DNA of 6,494 nucleotides from CAZLPW01 sp964561495 (GCA_964561495.1 CAZLPW010000104.1:1-6494); one strand, 5' to 3'; counted from the first letter of the stretch, positions 1-6,304 are shown. A program made the numbers and translations. The notes: a model not told the origin generated them from the sequence alone.

Positions 1-2
1 AA

Positions 3-1439
3 CCAACTATACAGAAACAAGGAAAACATAGGATTATAGTAGAATTAGCTGGAATCCAAGATTCTGATAGGGCTCGTTCACTATTGCAAAGTACAGCCCT
101 TCTCGAATTTTTCTTAATTAAAAGTCCATCAGTAACTAATGAAGTCTTGTTACAGCTTGATGATATTCTTCGCAAGCTAAAAAATAGTGGTGATCTGGAG
201 ATAGATAGTGATTCTACATTATTTAATAATGAATTTGCCAAAAATGAAACGACTCAAAACCCAGATACTAAAACTTCAGATAATGATGCTCTAACAGTTA
301 GTGAATTATTTGGTGAAACAGATTCGGCTCCAACCGATACAATTGAAAATAATGAAACTCAAACTATCGGTGATAATCCATTTACAGATCTAATGGTTTC
401 TGTTGGAGGAGATCTTGGAATTCCCGAAAAAAATATTTATGCAATTAAAAAATTATTAATAATACCCGAAATTCAATCAAAATTAAATAGTGCAAATAGT
501 CAGTTTTTATTTAGTAATGAAGCTGAATTAATATCGGAAGGCTCTCTACAAAAATCAATTTACAAACTCTATTATACTGAAAGAGCCCCTGAACTGACTG
601 GTGGAGTTGTTGATGAAGCCAGAGCAGATCTCGGAAGTTTAGGAAGTGGTTCTGCTGGACAACCCGTTGTATCACTGACTATGAATAGTGATGGAGCACG
701 CACATGGTCTAGAGTAACTGGTGCTAATGTTGGAGAGAGGATTGCTATTGTTCTTGATAAAAAAGTACACATGGCTCCATCAATAAGAGAAAAAATACCT
801 AGTGGACGAACCCAAATTGAAGGTTTTAGCGGAATAGATGAAGCAAAAGATATTGCCATTATATTGCGCGCAGGTGCTCTACCCGCTCCTGTAAACATAA
901 TTGAAGAAAGAATCGTAGGCCCCAGCTTGGGTGCCGATTCAATAAAAAAGGGCACAAACGCTGTTATTATTGGGCTTTCCATAGTACTGATTTTCATGGT
1001 TTTGTATTATAGAGTAGCTGGGTCTATTGCCGACTTTGCTCTTGTATGGAATATCCTTTTAGTACTAGCAATTCTTGCTTCACTTGAAGCAACCCTGACA
1101 TTACCAGGAATTGCTGGACTAATTCTTACAGTTGGTATGAGTATTGATTCAAACGTAATCATTTTTGAAAGAATTCGCGAAGAGATGGATAAAGGTAAAG
1201 CTCCAAAGTCTGCTATCCAATCTGGCTATGACCGTGCTCTTAGTGCCATCATTGATGCAAATGTGACTACTGTAATTGCCGCTTTAGTTTTATACCAGTT
1301 TGGAACAGGCCCAATAAAAGGTTTTGCAACAGTTTTATTCTGGGGAATACTAATTAGTATGTTTACCGCAATATATGTTACCCGCACTATTTTAAATACT
1401 TATATATCCTATAAAGAAGCAACCACACTTAGCATCTAA
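3..1439 (+). CDS. secD: SecD, protein translocase subunit (5' end outside window)
   Basis: SecD is an inner-membrane RND-type subunit that works with SecF and SecYEG and uses the proton gradient to help pull exported proteins across the membrane. The frame is open from the left edge, so the TTG at 84 is not the start. The upstream codons read PTIQKQGKHRIIVELAGIQD, a recognisable SecD P1 segment. Counting from nt 3, I see the P1 base (1-45), an acidic Asn/Thr-rich stretch (about 65-132) not typical of short SecDs, the P1 head (about 197-290), LRAGALPAP (288-296), and five C-terminal membrane segments from about residue 317. The conserved transmembrane Asp is residue 382 in GMSIDSN-VIIFERIREE; the usual sequence there is DAN, here DSN. 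The N-terminal helix and first part of P1, probably 150-200 residues, are missing only because of the window edge. The stop lies 1 nt before secF. Confidence 0.96.
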   Translation, partial: PTIQKQGKHRIIVELAGIQDSDRARSLLQSTALLEFFLIKSPSVTNEVLLQLDDILRKLKNSGDLEIDSDSTLFNNEFAKNETTQNPDTKTSDNDALTVSELFGETDSAPTDTIENNETQTIGDNPFTDLMVSVGGDLGIPEKNIYAIKKLLIIPEIQSKLNSANSQFLFSNEAELISEGSLQKSIYKLYYTERAPELTGGVVDEARADLGSLGSGSAGQPVVSLTMNSDGARTWSRVTGANVGERIAIVLDKKVHMAPSIREKIPSGRTQIEGFSGIDEAKDIAIILRAGALPAPVNIIEERIVGPSLGADSIKKGTNAVIIGLSIVLIFMVLYYRVAGSIADFALVWNILLVLAILASLEATLTLPGIAGLILTVGMSIDSNVIIFERIREEMDKGKAPKSAIQSGYDRALSAIIDANVTTVIAALVLYQFGTGPIKGFATVLFWGILISMFTAIYVTRTILNTYISYKEATTLSI

Positions 1440-1440
1440 A

Positions 1441-2367
1441 ATGAGATTTATTAAAAATACAAAAATTAATTTCATGGGAAAGACAACTATCGCCACTATA
1501 CTTTCAGCAATTTTAATTGTTTCTGGAATAGGGTCTATGATTATTAAAGACGGTCCAAAGCTTAGCATCGACTTCAAGGGTGGAACCCTTATTGCATTAG
1601 ATTTTAATCAAGATATAAATATTGAGCAGATAAGAACTGCCTTAGCAAAAACTAATATTAGTGGTGAAAAATTTGATTTTAGTAAAGCCGAAATTAAATA
1701 TTTTGGAAAGCCTTCAAGTATTTCTATTAGAATCCCAAATATGAAAAATGAGCCCGAAAAGTTTTCAGAAAATTTTATCCAATTTATTAGAAAATCTTTT
1801 CCCGAATATATGCATAAACAAAAATCTGATTTTATCCTTGCTATTGAAAAGGTTGGACCAAAAGTAGGCGCAGAACTTAGCGGGGATGCTTTTATGGCAA
1901 TAGTAAGCGCATTAATCTTAATACTTATATATGTATCAATCCGATTTGAATGGAAATATGCTGTGGGTGCAATCCTGGCTTTAACACATGATATCGCAGT
2001 TACACTTGGATTGTTTTCTCTTTTAGATTATGAAATTTCATTAGCTGTAGTAGCAGCATTTTTAACAATCGTAGGATATTCATTAAATGATACAATTGTG
2101 ATTTTTGATCGAATAAGAGAGAATAGAAAAAATTTAAAAAATATGCCAATCTATGATATTGTAAACCAAAGTATAAATGAATCTCTAAGTAGGACAGTCG
2201 TCACTTCTTTAACTACATTTTTTGTTGTTTTAGTCCTTTTTCTTTTTGGTGGAGAAGTTATCCATACTTTTGCATTCGCAATGATTATTGGAGTTATAAT
2301 TGGCACCTACTCCAGCATATTTATCGCAAGCAATGTAGTCGTAAAAATGGGATCTACTAAAATCTGA
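1441..2367 (+). CDS. secF: SecF, protein translocase subunit
   Basis: SecF is the inner-membrane partner of SecD in proton-driven protein export. Its 308 residues match the usual family length. In order: a first membrane helix (about 14-36), the SecF signature IDFKGGT (43-49), a periplasmic domain to about 135, EKVGPKVG (136-143), then five membrane segments. ALTHDIAVTLG (180-190) and VGYSLNDTIVIFDRIREN (211-228, with the conserved Asp 217) are canonical SecF motifs. The ATG at 1441 follows the secD stop by one base, with no clear Shine-Dalgarno sequence, so translation is probably coupled to secD. A start at the internal Met12 is possible, but the preceding residues (RFIKNTKINF) fit the family's N-terminus. 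The last bases overlap the likely start of the next gene. Confidence 0.97.
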   Translation: MRFIKNTKINFMGKTTIATILSAILIVSGIGSMIIKDGPKLSIDFKGGTLIALDFNQDINIEQIRTALAKTNISGEKFDFSKAEIKYFGKPSSISIRIPNMKNEPEKFSENFIQFIRKSFPEYMHKQKSDFILAIEKVGPKVGAELSGDAFMAIVSALILILIYVSIRFEWKYAVGAILALTHDIAVTLGLFSLLDYEISLAVVAAFLTIVGYSLNDTIVIFDRIRENRKNLKNMPIYDIVNQSINESLSRTVVTSLTTFFVVLVLFLFGGEVIHTFAFAMIIGVIIGTYSSIFIASNVVVKMGSTKI

Positions 2368-2876
2368 GAAAAGCTCAGAAAACGACCAGATTATTAAATA
2401 TAAAAACCTCTTTCGGTTTATTCGGAATTGAAGCAAATAAATATGGCATTTGCTCAATAAATCTTCCTAATAAACCAAAAAAAGAAAATCTAAAGAATAT
2501 TGACAGACTAGAGGATATAAAAGGTCATCTTCTTCTGGCAAGAAAACAACTAGAAGAATATTTTACAGGGAACAGAAAGGTTTTCAACTTAAAAATCAAT
2601 CTGAGTTTGAAACCCTCATTTTATCTAGATGTACTAAAAAGAGTTCGCAAGATCCCTTATGGTAAAACGGCTTCATATAAAGATATAGCTTCAGATTTAA
2701 ATAATAAAAAGGCCTTTAGAGCTGTTGGGTCAGCCAATGCTCAAAATCCGATACCAATTATTATCCCATGCCATAGAGTAATTTTATTTAATGGAAAAAG
2801 TGGAGATTATGGCGGTGGAAAAAAGTTAAAAAAAAGATTAATAAATCATGAAGAAAATTGTCTAATCAATTTCTAA
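2364..2876 (+). CDS. ogt: Methylated-DNA--protein-cysteine methyltransferase (Ogt/MGMT type)
   Basis: This is a suicidal DNA-repair protein that moves the alkyl group from O6-alkylguanine to its own Cys. Seen in the C-terminal domain: IPYGKTASY, the Arg-finger segment FRAVGSANAQNP, the acceptor motif IIPCHRVI and a GDYGGG-K tail. A call from the first TTG (2607) gives only 89 residues and lacks the N-terminal domain. The frame stays open upstream to a stop at 2358-2360 and reads family-like sequence there (RLLNIKTSFGLFGIEANKYG, later HLLLARKQLEEYFTGNRKVF). No ATG, GTG or TTG occurs in that extension. The best candidate is CTG at 2364, overlapping the secF stop as CTGA and giving 170 residues, close to E. 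coli Ogt. ATA 2400 and ATT 2427 are alternatives. Function is confident; the exact start is not. It sits 33 nt before the next gene, probably in the secDF operon. Confidence 0.85.
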   Translation: MRKAQKTTRLLNIKTSFGLFGIEANKYGICSINLPNKPKKENLKNIDRLEDIKGHLLLARKQLEEYFTGNRKVFNLKINLSLKPSFYLDVLKRVRKIPYGKTASYKDIASDLNNKKAFRAVGSANAQNPIPIIIPCHRVILFNGKSGDYGGGKKLKKRLINHEENCLINF

Positions 2877-2896
2877 ATAGTAATTTCCTTATAAGC

Positions 2897-2900
2897 AGGA
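2897..2900 (+). promoter_or_regulatory. Ribosome binding site (AGGA) for the TTG-started DUF502 gene
   Basis: AGGA lies 9 nt upstream of the TTG at 2910. No ATG lies near the N-terminus, and the family-like membrane N-terminus begins directly at this TTG, so this site decides the start. Confidence 0.65.
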
Positions 2901-2909
2901 TTTAACACT

Positions 2910-3512
2910 TTGTACTCATTAATAAAAAATGTAAAAACAAAATTCTTTGCGGGCTTAGTTGCATTAATCCCGATGGTATTGACATTTTATGTTCTTAGAT
3001 TTATTTATATTTTAATGAATCAAATTTCTGCACCAATAGTAAAAAAATATTTTGACCTTGAAATACCACTTTTAGGTATTTCTGGAATGATAATATTTAT
3101 TTACTTATTAGGTATAATTGTTACAAATCTTATTGGTGTAAAAATTTTAGAATTAGGAGAAATAATTCTAAGAAAGGTTCCCTTAGTTAGCACTATTTAT
3201 GTAACCTTCAAACAGATTACAAATACATTAACATTAAATAATAATCAATCTTTTCAGGGAACTGTTTACATAGAATATCCAAAAAAGAATCTTTGGACGA
3301 TCGCGTTTATTTCAGGATCTTCTAAAAATAATAACAATAATGAATACTACCATCTTTTTGTACCAACCACGCCAAACCCAACTTCTGGATTTTTTATTGT
3401 TATAAGAAAAAACAAAACGATCCCAACAGGCCTATCTGTCGAAAATAGCCTTAAAACTATCATATCTGGAGGTCTTCTTGCACCTGATATCAACCCAATA
3501 ATAGATAAATAA
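2910..3512 (+). CDS. DUF502 family membrane protein
   Basis: The role of this family is not established to my knowledge. The 200-residue protein fits family length. It has a short basic N-terminus (KNVKTKFFAG), a membrane segment at about 13-36 (LVALIPMVLTFYVLRFIYIL), a second at about 55-78, and a C-terminal soluble part. That part carries the family hallmarks: RKVPLVSTIYVTFKQ (88-102), FQGTVYIEYPKKNLW (115-129), VPTTPNPTSGFF (151-162) and SVENSLKTIISGG (176-188). The start is TTG with AGGA 9 nt upstream. A run of Asn codons (about residues 140-144) forms a small low-complexity loop. It is the last gene of the plus-strand cluster and ends 18 nt from the convergent Omp85 gene. I see no intrinsic terminator between them. 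Confidence 0.92.
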   Translation: MYSLIKNVKTKFFAGLVALIPMVLTFYVLRFIYILMNQISAPIVKKYFDLEIPLLGISGMIIFIYLLGIIVTNLIGVKILELGEIILRKVPLVSTIYVTFKQITNTLTLNNNQSFQGTVYIEYPKKNLWTIAFISGSSKNNNNNEYYHLFVPTTPNPTSGFFIVIRKNKTIPTGLSVENSLKTIISGGLLAPDINPIIDK

Positions 3513-3530
3513 CTAAATTATAATTGTTAT

Positions 3531-4826
3531 TTAAAATTTTTGCATTAATGCAAAATGAAAACTAGGCCTAGAATTAAATTTTTTATGTAAACCCCAACCT
3601 AAATCAAAGCGGATAGCATCAAATAATGGGATTGGAATTCGGACACCAAACCCACTCCCAGCTATAGTTTCTTGATTTTTTAATTCAGACCAATTATTAG
3701 CTATCCTCCCAAAATCAAAAAATGTAACCAACGTTAATCCAGTTTCAATACCATATTTAGTAACAAATTTTTCAATTATCACTTTCCTCAATTCAATTGA
3801 TCCAATAAAATATTCATGCCCGAATCGGAAAGAATTTTTTGAATCAGAGTAAATTTTATAATCTGGTAGGGACCATCCTCTTATTGAATAAGCGTCCCCT
3901 AATGATAACTTTCTCACCTCTTCTCGCCCTTCCCATTTTCTATAAAGTGTAATGTTGAATGCTAAAATAAGTTTTTTCCTTAGCTCTAGTATATCCTGAT
4001 AAAAACTATAAGATTGTTTCCATATTAAATTAGAATATGAATTATTTTTATAATCAATCGAAAATATTATCGAATTATAAAAATTGATTCCATTACTTGG
4101 GTTCCAGTATAGGTCCCTTGAATCATAGGCAATAAATACTTCTGGTATAAATGAAAAAAAAGAAGTTTTATCATTCGAAAATTCTTTATTCACAATTTTA
4201 AAACCAGCATTAGTCTTTATTTCATCTTTAAACCATTTCCCTACTATTATGCTAGCACTATTACTTGAAACATCTTTATTTAAAAAAATATGACTATAAA
4301 AAGCTTTTGTTAAATTAAATCCTAAGGATATATGATTTCCAAAAATCCAAGGATCATAAAATTTTAATCCATATGTATTCAGTCCACCAAAACTTCCAAT
4401 TATTCCAAGGGTTTGATTTCTACCCAAGTAATTATTAATTAACCAACCACCCCGAATTGACCAGCCTGTTTCTACATTATAATATGGTAAAACAGTAATG
4501 GGAATTTCTTGAATAGTCTCAATAAAGGAATATTGTAAAATAAATGTTCCATCTTCTAATGGTACAACAGACCAACTGACATCACTAAATAAACCCAGAT
4601 TACGTAATCTGGTTTTGTCTTCTTCCACAAGCATTGAATCAAGATAACTATTTTTTGGATGTCTTATCTCTCTATCGACTACATATTTTTGAGTTTTCTT
4701 AATCCCTAGATAATTGACCTTACTAATAAAAGGTCTAGAGGATAATTCAAAAGAGAAACAATTCGAAAATAAAAAAAATAAAAAAAGGCCTTTAAAAGGC
4801 CTTTTAATAAAATATTTAGAATGCAT
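3531..4826 (-). CDS. Single-POTRA Omp85-family outer-membrane protein (BamA/TamA-like)
   Basis: This is an outer-membrane beta-barrel of the Omp85/surface-antigen D15 superfamily, whose members insert or move proteins (or lipids) at the outer membrane. The N-terminus is a Sec signal peptide: basic start KRPFK (9-12), then LFLFFLF. One POTRA domain follows at about 33-103 (ISKVNYLGIKKT, later RLRNLGLFSDVSW). The barrel carries AYDSRDLYWNPSNG (233-246), the loop-6 motif SIRGW (314-318, the VRGF-type motif), GSIELR (342-347), FFDFGR (369-374) and a C-terminal Phe. At 431 residues with one POTRA it is much shorter than BamA (five POTRAs) or TamA (three), so it is probably an accessory paralogue rather than the essential BamA. 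The substrate is unknown. It begins 9 nt after the preceding secreted-protein gene, with no clear ribosome site, so translational coupling is likely. Codons 7-19 overlap a terminator-like hairpin and its T-tract. Confidence 0.9.
   Translation of the reverse strand: MHSKYFIKRPFKGLFLFFLFSNCFSFELSSRPFISKVNYLGIKKTQKYVVDREIRHPKNSYLDSMLVEEDKTRLRNLGLFSDVSWSVVPLEDGTFILQYSFIETIQEIPITVLPYYNVETGWSIRGGWLINNYLGRNQTLGIIGSFGGLNTYGLKFYDPWIFGNHISLGFNLTKAFYSHIFLNKDVSSNSASIIVGKWFKDEIKTNAGFKIVNKEFSNDKTSFFSFIPEVFIAYDSRDLYWNPSNGINFYNSIIFSIDYKNNSYSNLIWKQSYSFYQDILELRKKLILAFNITLYRKWEGREEVRKLSLGDAYSIRGWSLPDYKIYSDSKNSFRFGHEYFIGSIELRKVIIEKFVTKYGIETGLTLVTFFDFGRIANNWSELKNQETIAGSGFGVRIPIPLFDAIRFDLGWGLHKKFNSRPSFHFALMQKF
4771..4805 (-). 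terminator. Intrinsic-terminator-like hairpin with T-tract inside the Omp85 signal-peptide codons
   Basis: On the minus strand AAAAGGCC, a 7-nt loop and GGCCTTTT form an 8-bp stem (4805-4783). A T-tract broken by single A residues follows down to 4771. It lies 31 nt after the stop of the upstream secreted-protein gene and 21 nt into the Omp85 gene. It could terminate a fraction of transcripts between the two genes. Because the T-tract codes for the Phe/Leu-rich signal-peptide core, its composition could instead be forced by the protein. Function is inferred only. Confidence 0.5.
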
Positions 4827-4835
4827 TATATTATT

Positions 4836-5648
4836 TTAGAGATCAATTCCTTGTATCATTAATCGTTTTTTATACTCAATTCCTTGTTTAGAGTACATAT
4901 CATCAACGGCTTTTGTGATTTTCTTCTCTACCTTTGTACTAGTCATTTCCACTTTCAAGTGCCTTTCATCTAACTCCCTTGCCCTAAAGGAAGATAATGG
5001 TTCTTCATATATATGCCAAACGCCATCAAACTCTTTAGGTGTTCCGTATTCCATCAATACCTTATGCTTAATAATATCATCCGCAGTCAACTGCGGAAAT
5101 CCTGTATCCTTTAAACCTACTTTTTTTGTAATAGCCGACAAAAGATAATGCGAATCATTATTATTGGTAGTACTATAAATAAAATCAACATTAGTAAACT
5201 CCAGCACAATCTGTTCAATAGTTAATCTCGATGAATATTGAAACTCAACAGAGGCTCTTTTGATAGGTATTACGATACCATCTTTTGTTGTACGGGAATC
5301 ATCCTGATAAATCACCTCTAATGTAGTATCTGGTATCACAGAAAGTACCGCTGGCAAATTAGATTCCCACGGCGCAAGTAATTCGCCTCGAAAAATCCAA
5401 CCCTGGGGAATTCGTTTAACTGGAATTACTGATTCAATATTTTTTCTTGATGTAACTGTAGGAACAGACTCCTGAATAAATGGTTCATCTTGATTATTGT
5501 TTGATGCAACAACTATATTATTTGAACTACCGTATTGAGAGGATTTTGATTTCTTATTTCCAAACAACTGCAGACTCAAACCAGTAGAGTGAATAAAAAA
5601 CAAGAGCCCAATAAAGTAGATTGTACTTTTTTTCATTATTTTGGCCAA
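4836..5648 (-). CDS. Unrecognised secreted (periplasmic or surface) protein
   Basis: I do not recognise a family. The protein has 270 residues from TTG 5648, or 266 from ATG 5636. A signal peptide is evident: KK, then a hydrophobic core (TIYFIGLLFFIH), probably cut after SLS/SLQ. A Lys/Ser/Asn-rich linker follows (31-72), then a mixed alpha/beta region with short beta-like runs (GWIFRGELL, TLEVIY, GIVIPIKRASVEFQY). The C-terminus is charged and helical (about 225-262). No Cys or lipobox is seen, so it should be soluble. TGAGGT (5663-5658) has GAGG 10 nt before the TTG but 22 nt before the ATG, favouring TTG. It precedes the single-POTRA Omp85 gene by 9 nt, so the two are very probably co-transcribed, and it could be a periplasmic partner or client of that barrel. 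That link is inference from position. Confidence 0.85.
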   Translation of the reverse strand: MAKIMKKSTIYFIGLLFFIHSTGLSLQLFGNKKSKSSQYGSSNNIVVASNNNQDEPFIQESVPTVTSRKNIESVIPVKRIPQGWIFRGELLAPWESNLPAVLSVIPDTTLEVIYQDDSRTTKDGIVIPIKRASVEFQYSSRLTIEQIVLEFTNVDFIYSTTNNNDSHYLLSAITKKVGLKDTGFPQLTADDIIKHKVLMEYGTPKEFDGVWHIYEEPLSSFRARELDERHLKVEMTSTKVEKKITKAVDDMYSKQGIEYKKRLMIQGIDL

Positions 5649-5657
5649 TTTATACTT

Positions 5658-5663
5658 ACCTCA
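5658..5663 (-). promoter_or_regulatory. Ribosome binding site (TGAGGT) favouring the TTG start at 5648
   Basis: The GAGG core ends 10 nt before TTG 5648 and 22 nt before the in-frame ATG at 5636. It therefore supports the TTG start with four extra residues (MAKI). Confidence 0.5.
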
Positions 5664-5670
5664 GAATTTT

Positions 5671-5685
5671 TAGTATTTAATACTA
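5671..5685. repeat. Perfect 7-bp dyad in the leader of the secreted-protein gene
   Basis: TAGTATT, one central base, then AATACTA. It lies 8 nt upstream of the ribosome site of the minus-strand secreted-protein gene, within the 75-nt gap between that gene and the upstream terminator. It could be an operator or a chance AT-rich dyad. No convincing promoter is visible around it. Confidence 0.35.
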
Positions 5686-5723
5686 CTGTAATTTAACGAT
5701 GTTACTAAAAATACAAATATAAA

Positions 5724-5751
5724 AAAAAAGGCCCAATATTGGGCCTTTTTT
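5724..5751 (-). terminator. Strong intrinsic terminator of the two-repeat protein gene
   Basis: This is a perfect 28-nt palindrome: AAAAAAGGCCCAAT followed directly by its complement ATTGGGCCTTTTTT. On the minus strand it lies 12 nt after the stop of the 75-residue protein and is followed by nine T residues in all. The GC core GGCCCAAT/ATTGGGCC would close on a tight loop. The T-tract is longer on the minus strand, but the palindrome could also act on plus-strand readthrough. Confidence 0.9.
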
Positions 5752-5763
5752 CCCGAATAAAGA

Positions 5764-5991
5764 TTATTTTCTACCTCTTGCCATTGGTGATCTAGAAACA
5801 TTCCCATTCTTATCTATATAATATAAATAACCTGATTCACGACTTACACCAGCATCTGCTACTTTCTCTGCATTTCCTCCGCCTTTGCCAGCACGCGCCA
5901 TTTGCGAGCGCCACACATTACCATCTTTACCTAAATAATATAAATATCCACTCTCTTTGCTTACTCCAGTACTTGCAACTACTTCACCCAT
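5764..5991 (-). CDS. Small two-repeat protein of unknown function
   Basis: The protein has 75 residues and consists almost entirely of two 33-residue copies of one unit, at 4-36 and 43-75, joined by GGGNAE. Each unit has the form V(A)-GVS-(K/R)ESGYLYY-(L/I), then K(D/N)GNV-(W/S)RS, then MAR-K. The YLYY..K.GNV..S part looks like a beta-hairpin, and the tail of each unit is basic. There is no signal peptide, Cys or membrane segment, so it should be cytosolic. Start choice: ATG 5991 has GGAGG 8 nt upstream. The longer frame from TTG 6006 would start inside that ribosome site and is rejected. It is a single-gene unit with its own promoter and terminator. I have an uncertain recollection of similar short repeat proteins annotated as hypothetical in other bacteria; function is unknown. 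Confidence 0.87.
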   Translation of the reverse strand: MGEVVASTGVSKESGYLYYLGKDGNVWRSQMARAGKGGGNAEKVADAGVSRESGYLYYIDKNGNVSRSPMARGRK

Positions 5992-5999
5992 AAGGTTTT

Positions 6000-6004
6000 C
6001 CTCC
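6000..6004 (-). promoter_or_regulatory. Ribosome binding site GGAGG of the two-repeat protein
   Basis: A full GGAGG lies 8 nt before ATG 5991, the best ribosome site in the window. The mRNA leader upstream is A/C-rich (AAAACCAAAAAACC type) and looks unstructured, suggesting efficient translation. Confidence 0.85.
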
Positions 6005-6066
6005 AAATTTGTTTAGTTTGGTTTTTTGGTTTTATATCGTGGAAAATTAACTCCCACTATGCACTA

Positions 6067-6096
6067 ATTGTACAAATTACCCTTAGTAGATGTCAA
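6067..6096 (-). promoter_or_regulatory. Sigma-70-type promoter of the two-repeat protein gene
   Basis: On the minus strand there is a perfect -35 TTGACA (6096-6091), an 18-nt spacer and a -10 TACAAT (6072-6067, five of six matches). Transcription would begin near 6060, leaving a leader of about 70 nt before ATG 5991. Confidence 0.72.
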
Positions 6097-6104
6097 GAAA
6101 TTTA

Positions 6105-6122
6105 TCGTCGAGGTATCGACGA
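6105..6122. promoter_or_regulatory. Candidate operator: 7-bp inverted repeat between divergent promoters
   Basis: TCGTCGA, four bases (GGTA), then TCGACGA: a perfect, relatively GC-rich dyad in very AT-rich surroundings. It ends exactly 8 nt from the minus-strand -35 box and 8 nt from the plus-strand -35 box. The position suits a dimeric regulator acting on both promoters from about -52. No regulator gene is in the window. Confidence 0.5.
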
Positions 6123-6130
6123 CAAATAAT

Positions 6131-6159
6131 TTGATTTTTTATAATTAAATCCATATGAT
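6131..6159 (+). promoter_or_regulatory. Candidate sigma-70-type promoter for tRNA-Arg
   Basis: TTGATT (6131-6136), a 17-nt spacer and TATGAT (6154-6159, five of six matches). Transcription would start near 6166, about 65 nt before the tRNA. In DNA this AT-rich some matches arise by chance, and a weaker -10-like CATAAT also lies nearer the tRNA at 6212-6217. Confidence 0.5.
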
Positions 6160-6230
6160 AATTAAGCTTTATTAGACTAAAATATGATCATCGTTTTCAT
6201 AAGAAATTCATCATAATAATTAATAAAAAT

Positions 6231-6304
6231 GCCCCGGTAGCTCAGATGGATAGAGCATCTGCCTTCTAAGCAGAGGGTCACAGGTTCGAATCCTGTTCGG
6301 GGTA
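6231..6304 (+). tRNA. tRNA-Arg (anticodon UCU)
   Basis: A complete 74-nt cloverleaf reading AGA codons (and AGG by wobble). The acceptor stem GCCCCGG pairs with TCGGGGT (G-U at both ends), and the discriminator is A. The D arm is GCTC/GAGC with GGA in the loop, including the A20 expected for arginine tRNAs. The anticodon arm is TCTGC-CTTCTAA-GCAGA with TCT at 6265-6267. The variable loop has five nt, and the T arm is ACAGG-TTCGAAT-CCTGT. CCA is not encoded. The gene stands alone between a candidate promoter and a terminator. Confidence 0.98.

Noticed and set aside
572..997. Open frame of 141 codons on the minus strand
   Set aside because: It lies wholly inside secD on the opposite strand, which has full family motifs; its translation shows no recognisable pattern.
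1392..1577. Minus-strand open frame of 61 codons across the secD/secF junction
   Set aside because: Shadow of the conserved secD and secF coding sequence.
2230..2457. Minus-strand open frame of 75 codons
   Set aside because: It opposes the end of secF and the N-terminal extension of the methyltransferase, both with family-like sequence.
3538..3555. Perfect 18-nt palindrome TTTTGCATT/AATGCAAAA near the convergent gene ends
   Set aside because: It codes for the last barrel strand (FALMQK), has no loop, and has no adequate T-tract on either strand; judged incidental rather than a terminator.
4758..4770. Possible lipoprotein Cys (LFSNC) in the Omp85 signal peptide
   Set aside because: Residues before the Cys do not fit a lipobox, and Omp85 barrels are not normally lipoproteins.
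4915..5148. Plus-strand open frame of 77 codons
   Set aside because: Antisense to the secreted-protein gene, with no ribosome site or family pattern.
5764..6006. Longer 80-residue form of the two-repeat protein from TTG 6006
   Set aside because: The TTG overlaps the GGAGG that is correctly spaced for ATG 5991, so the 75-residue form is preferred.
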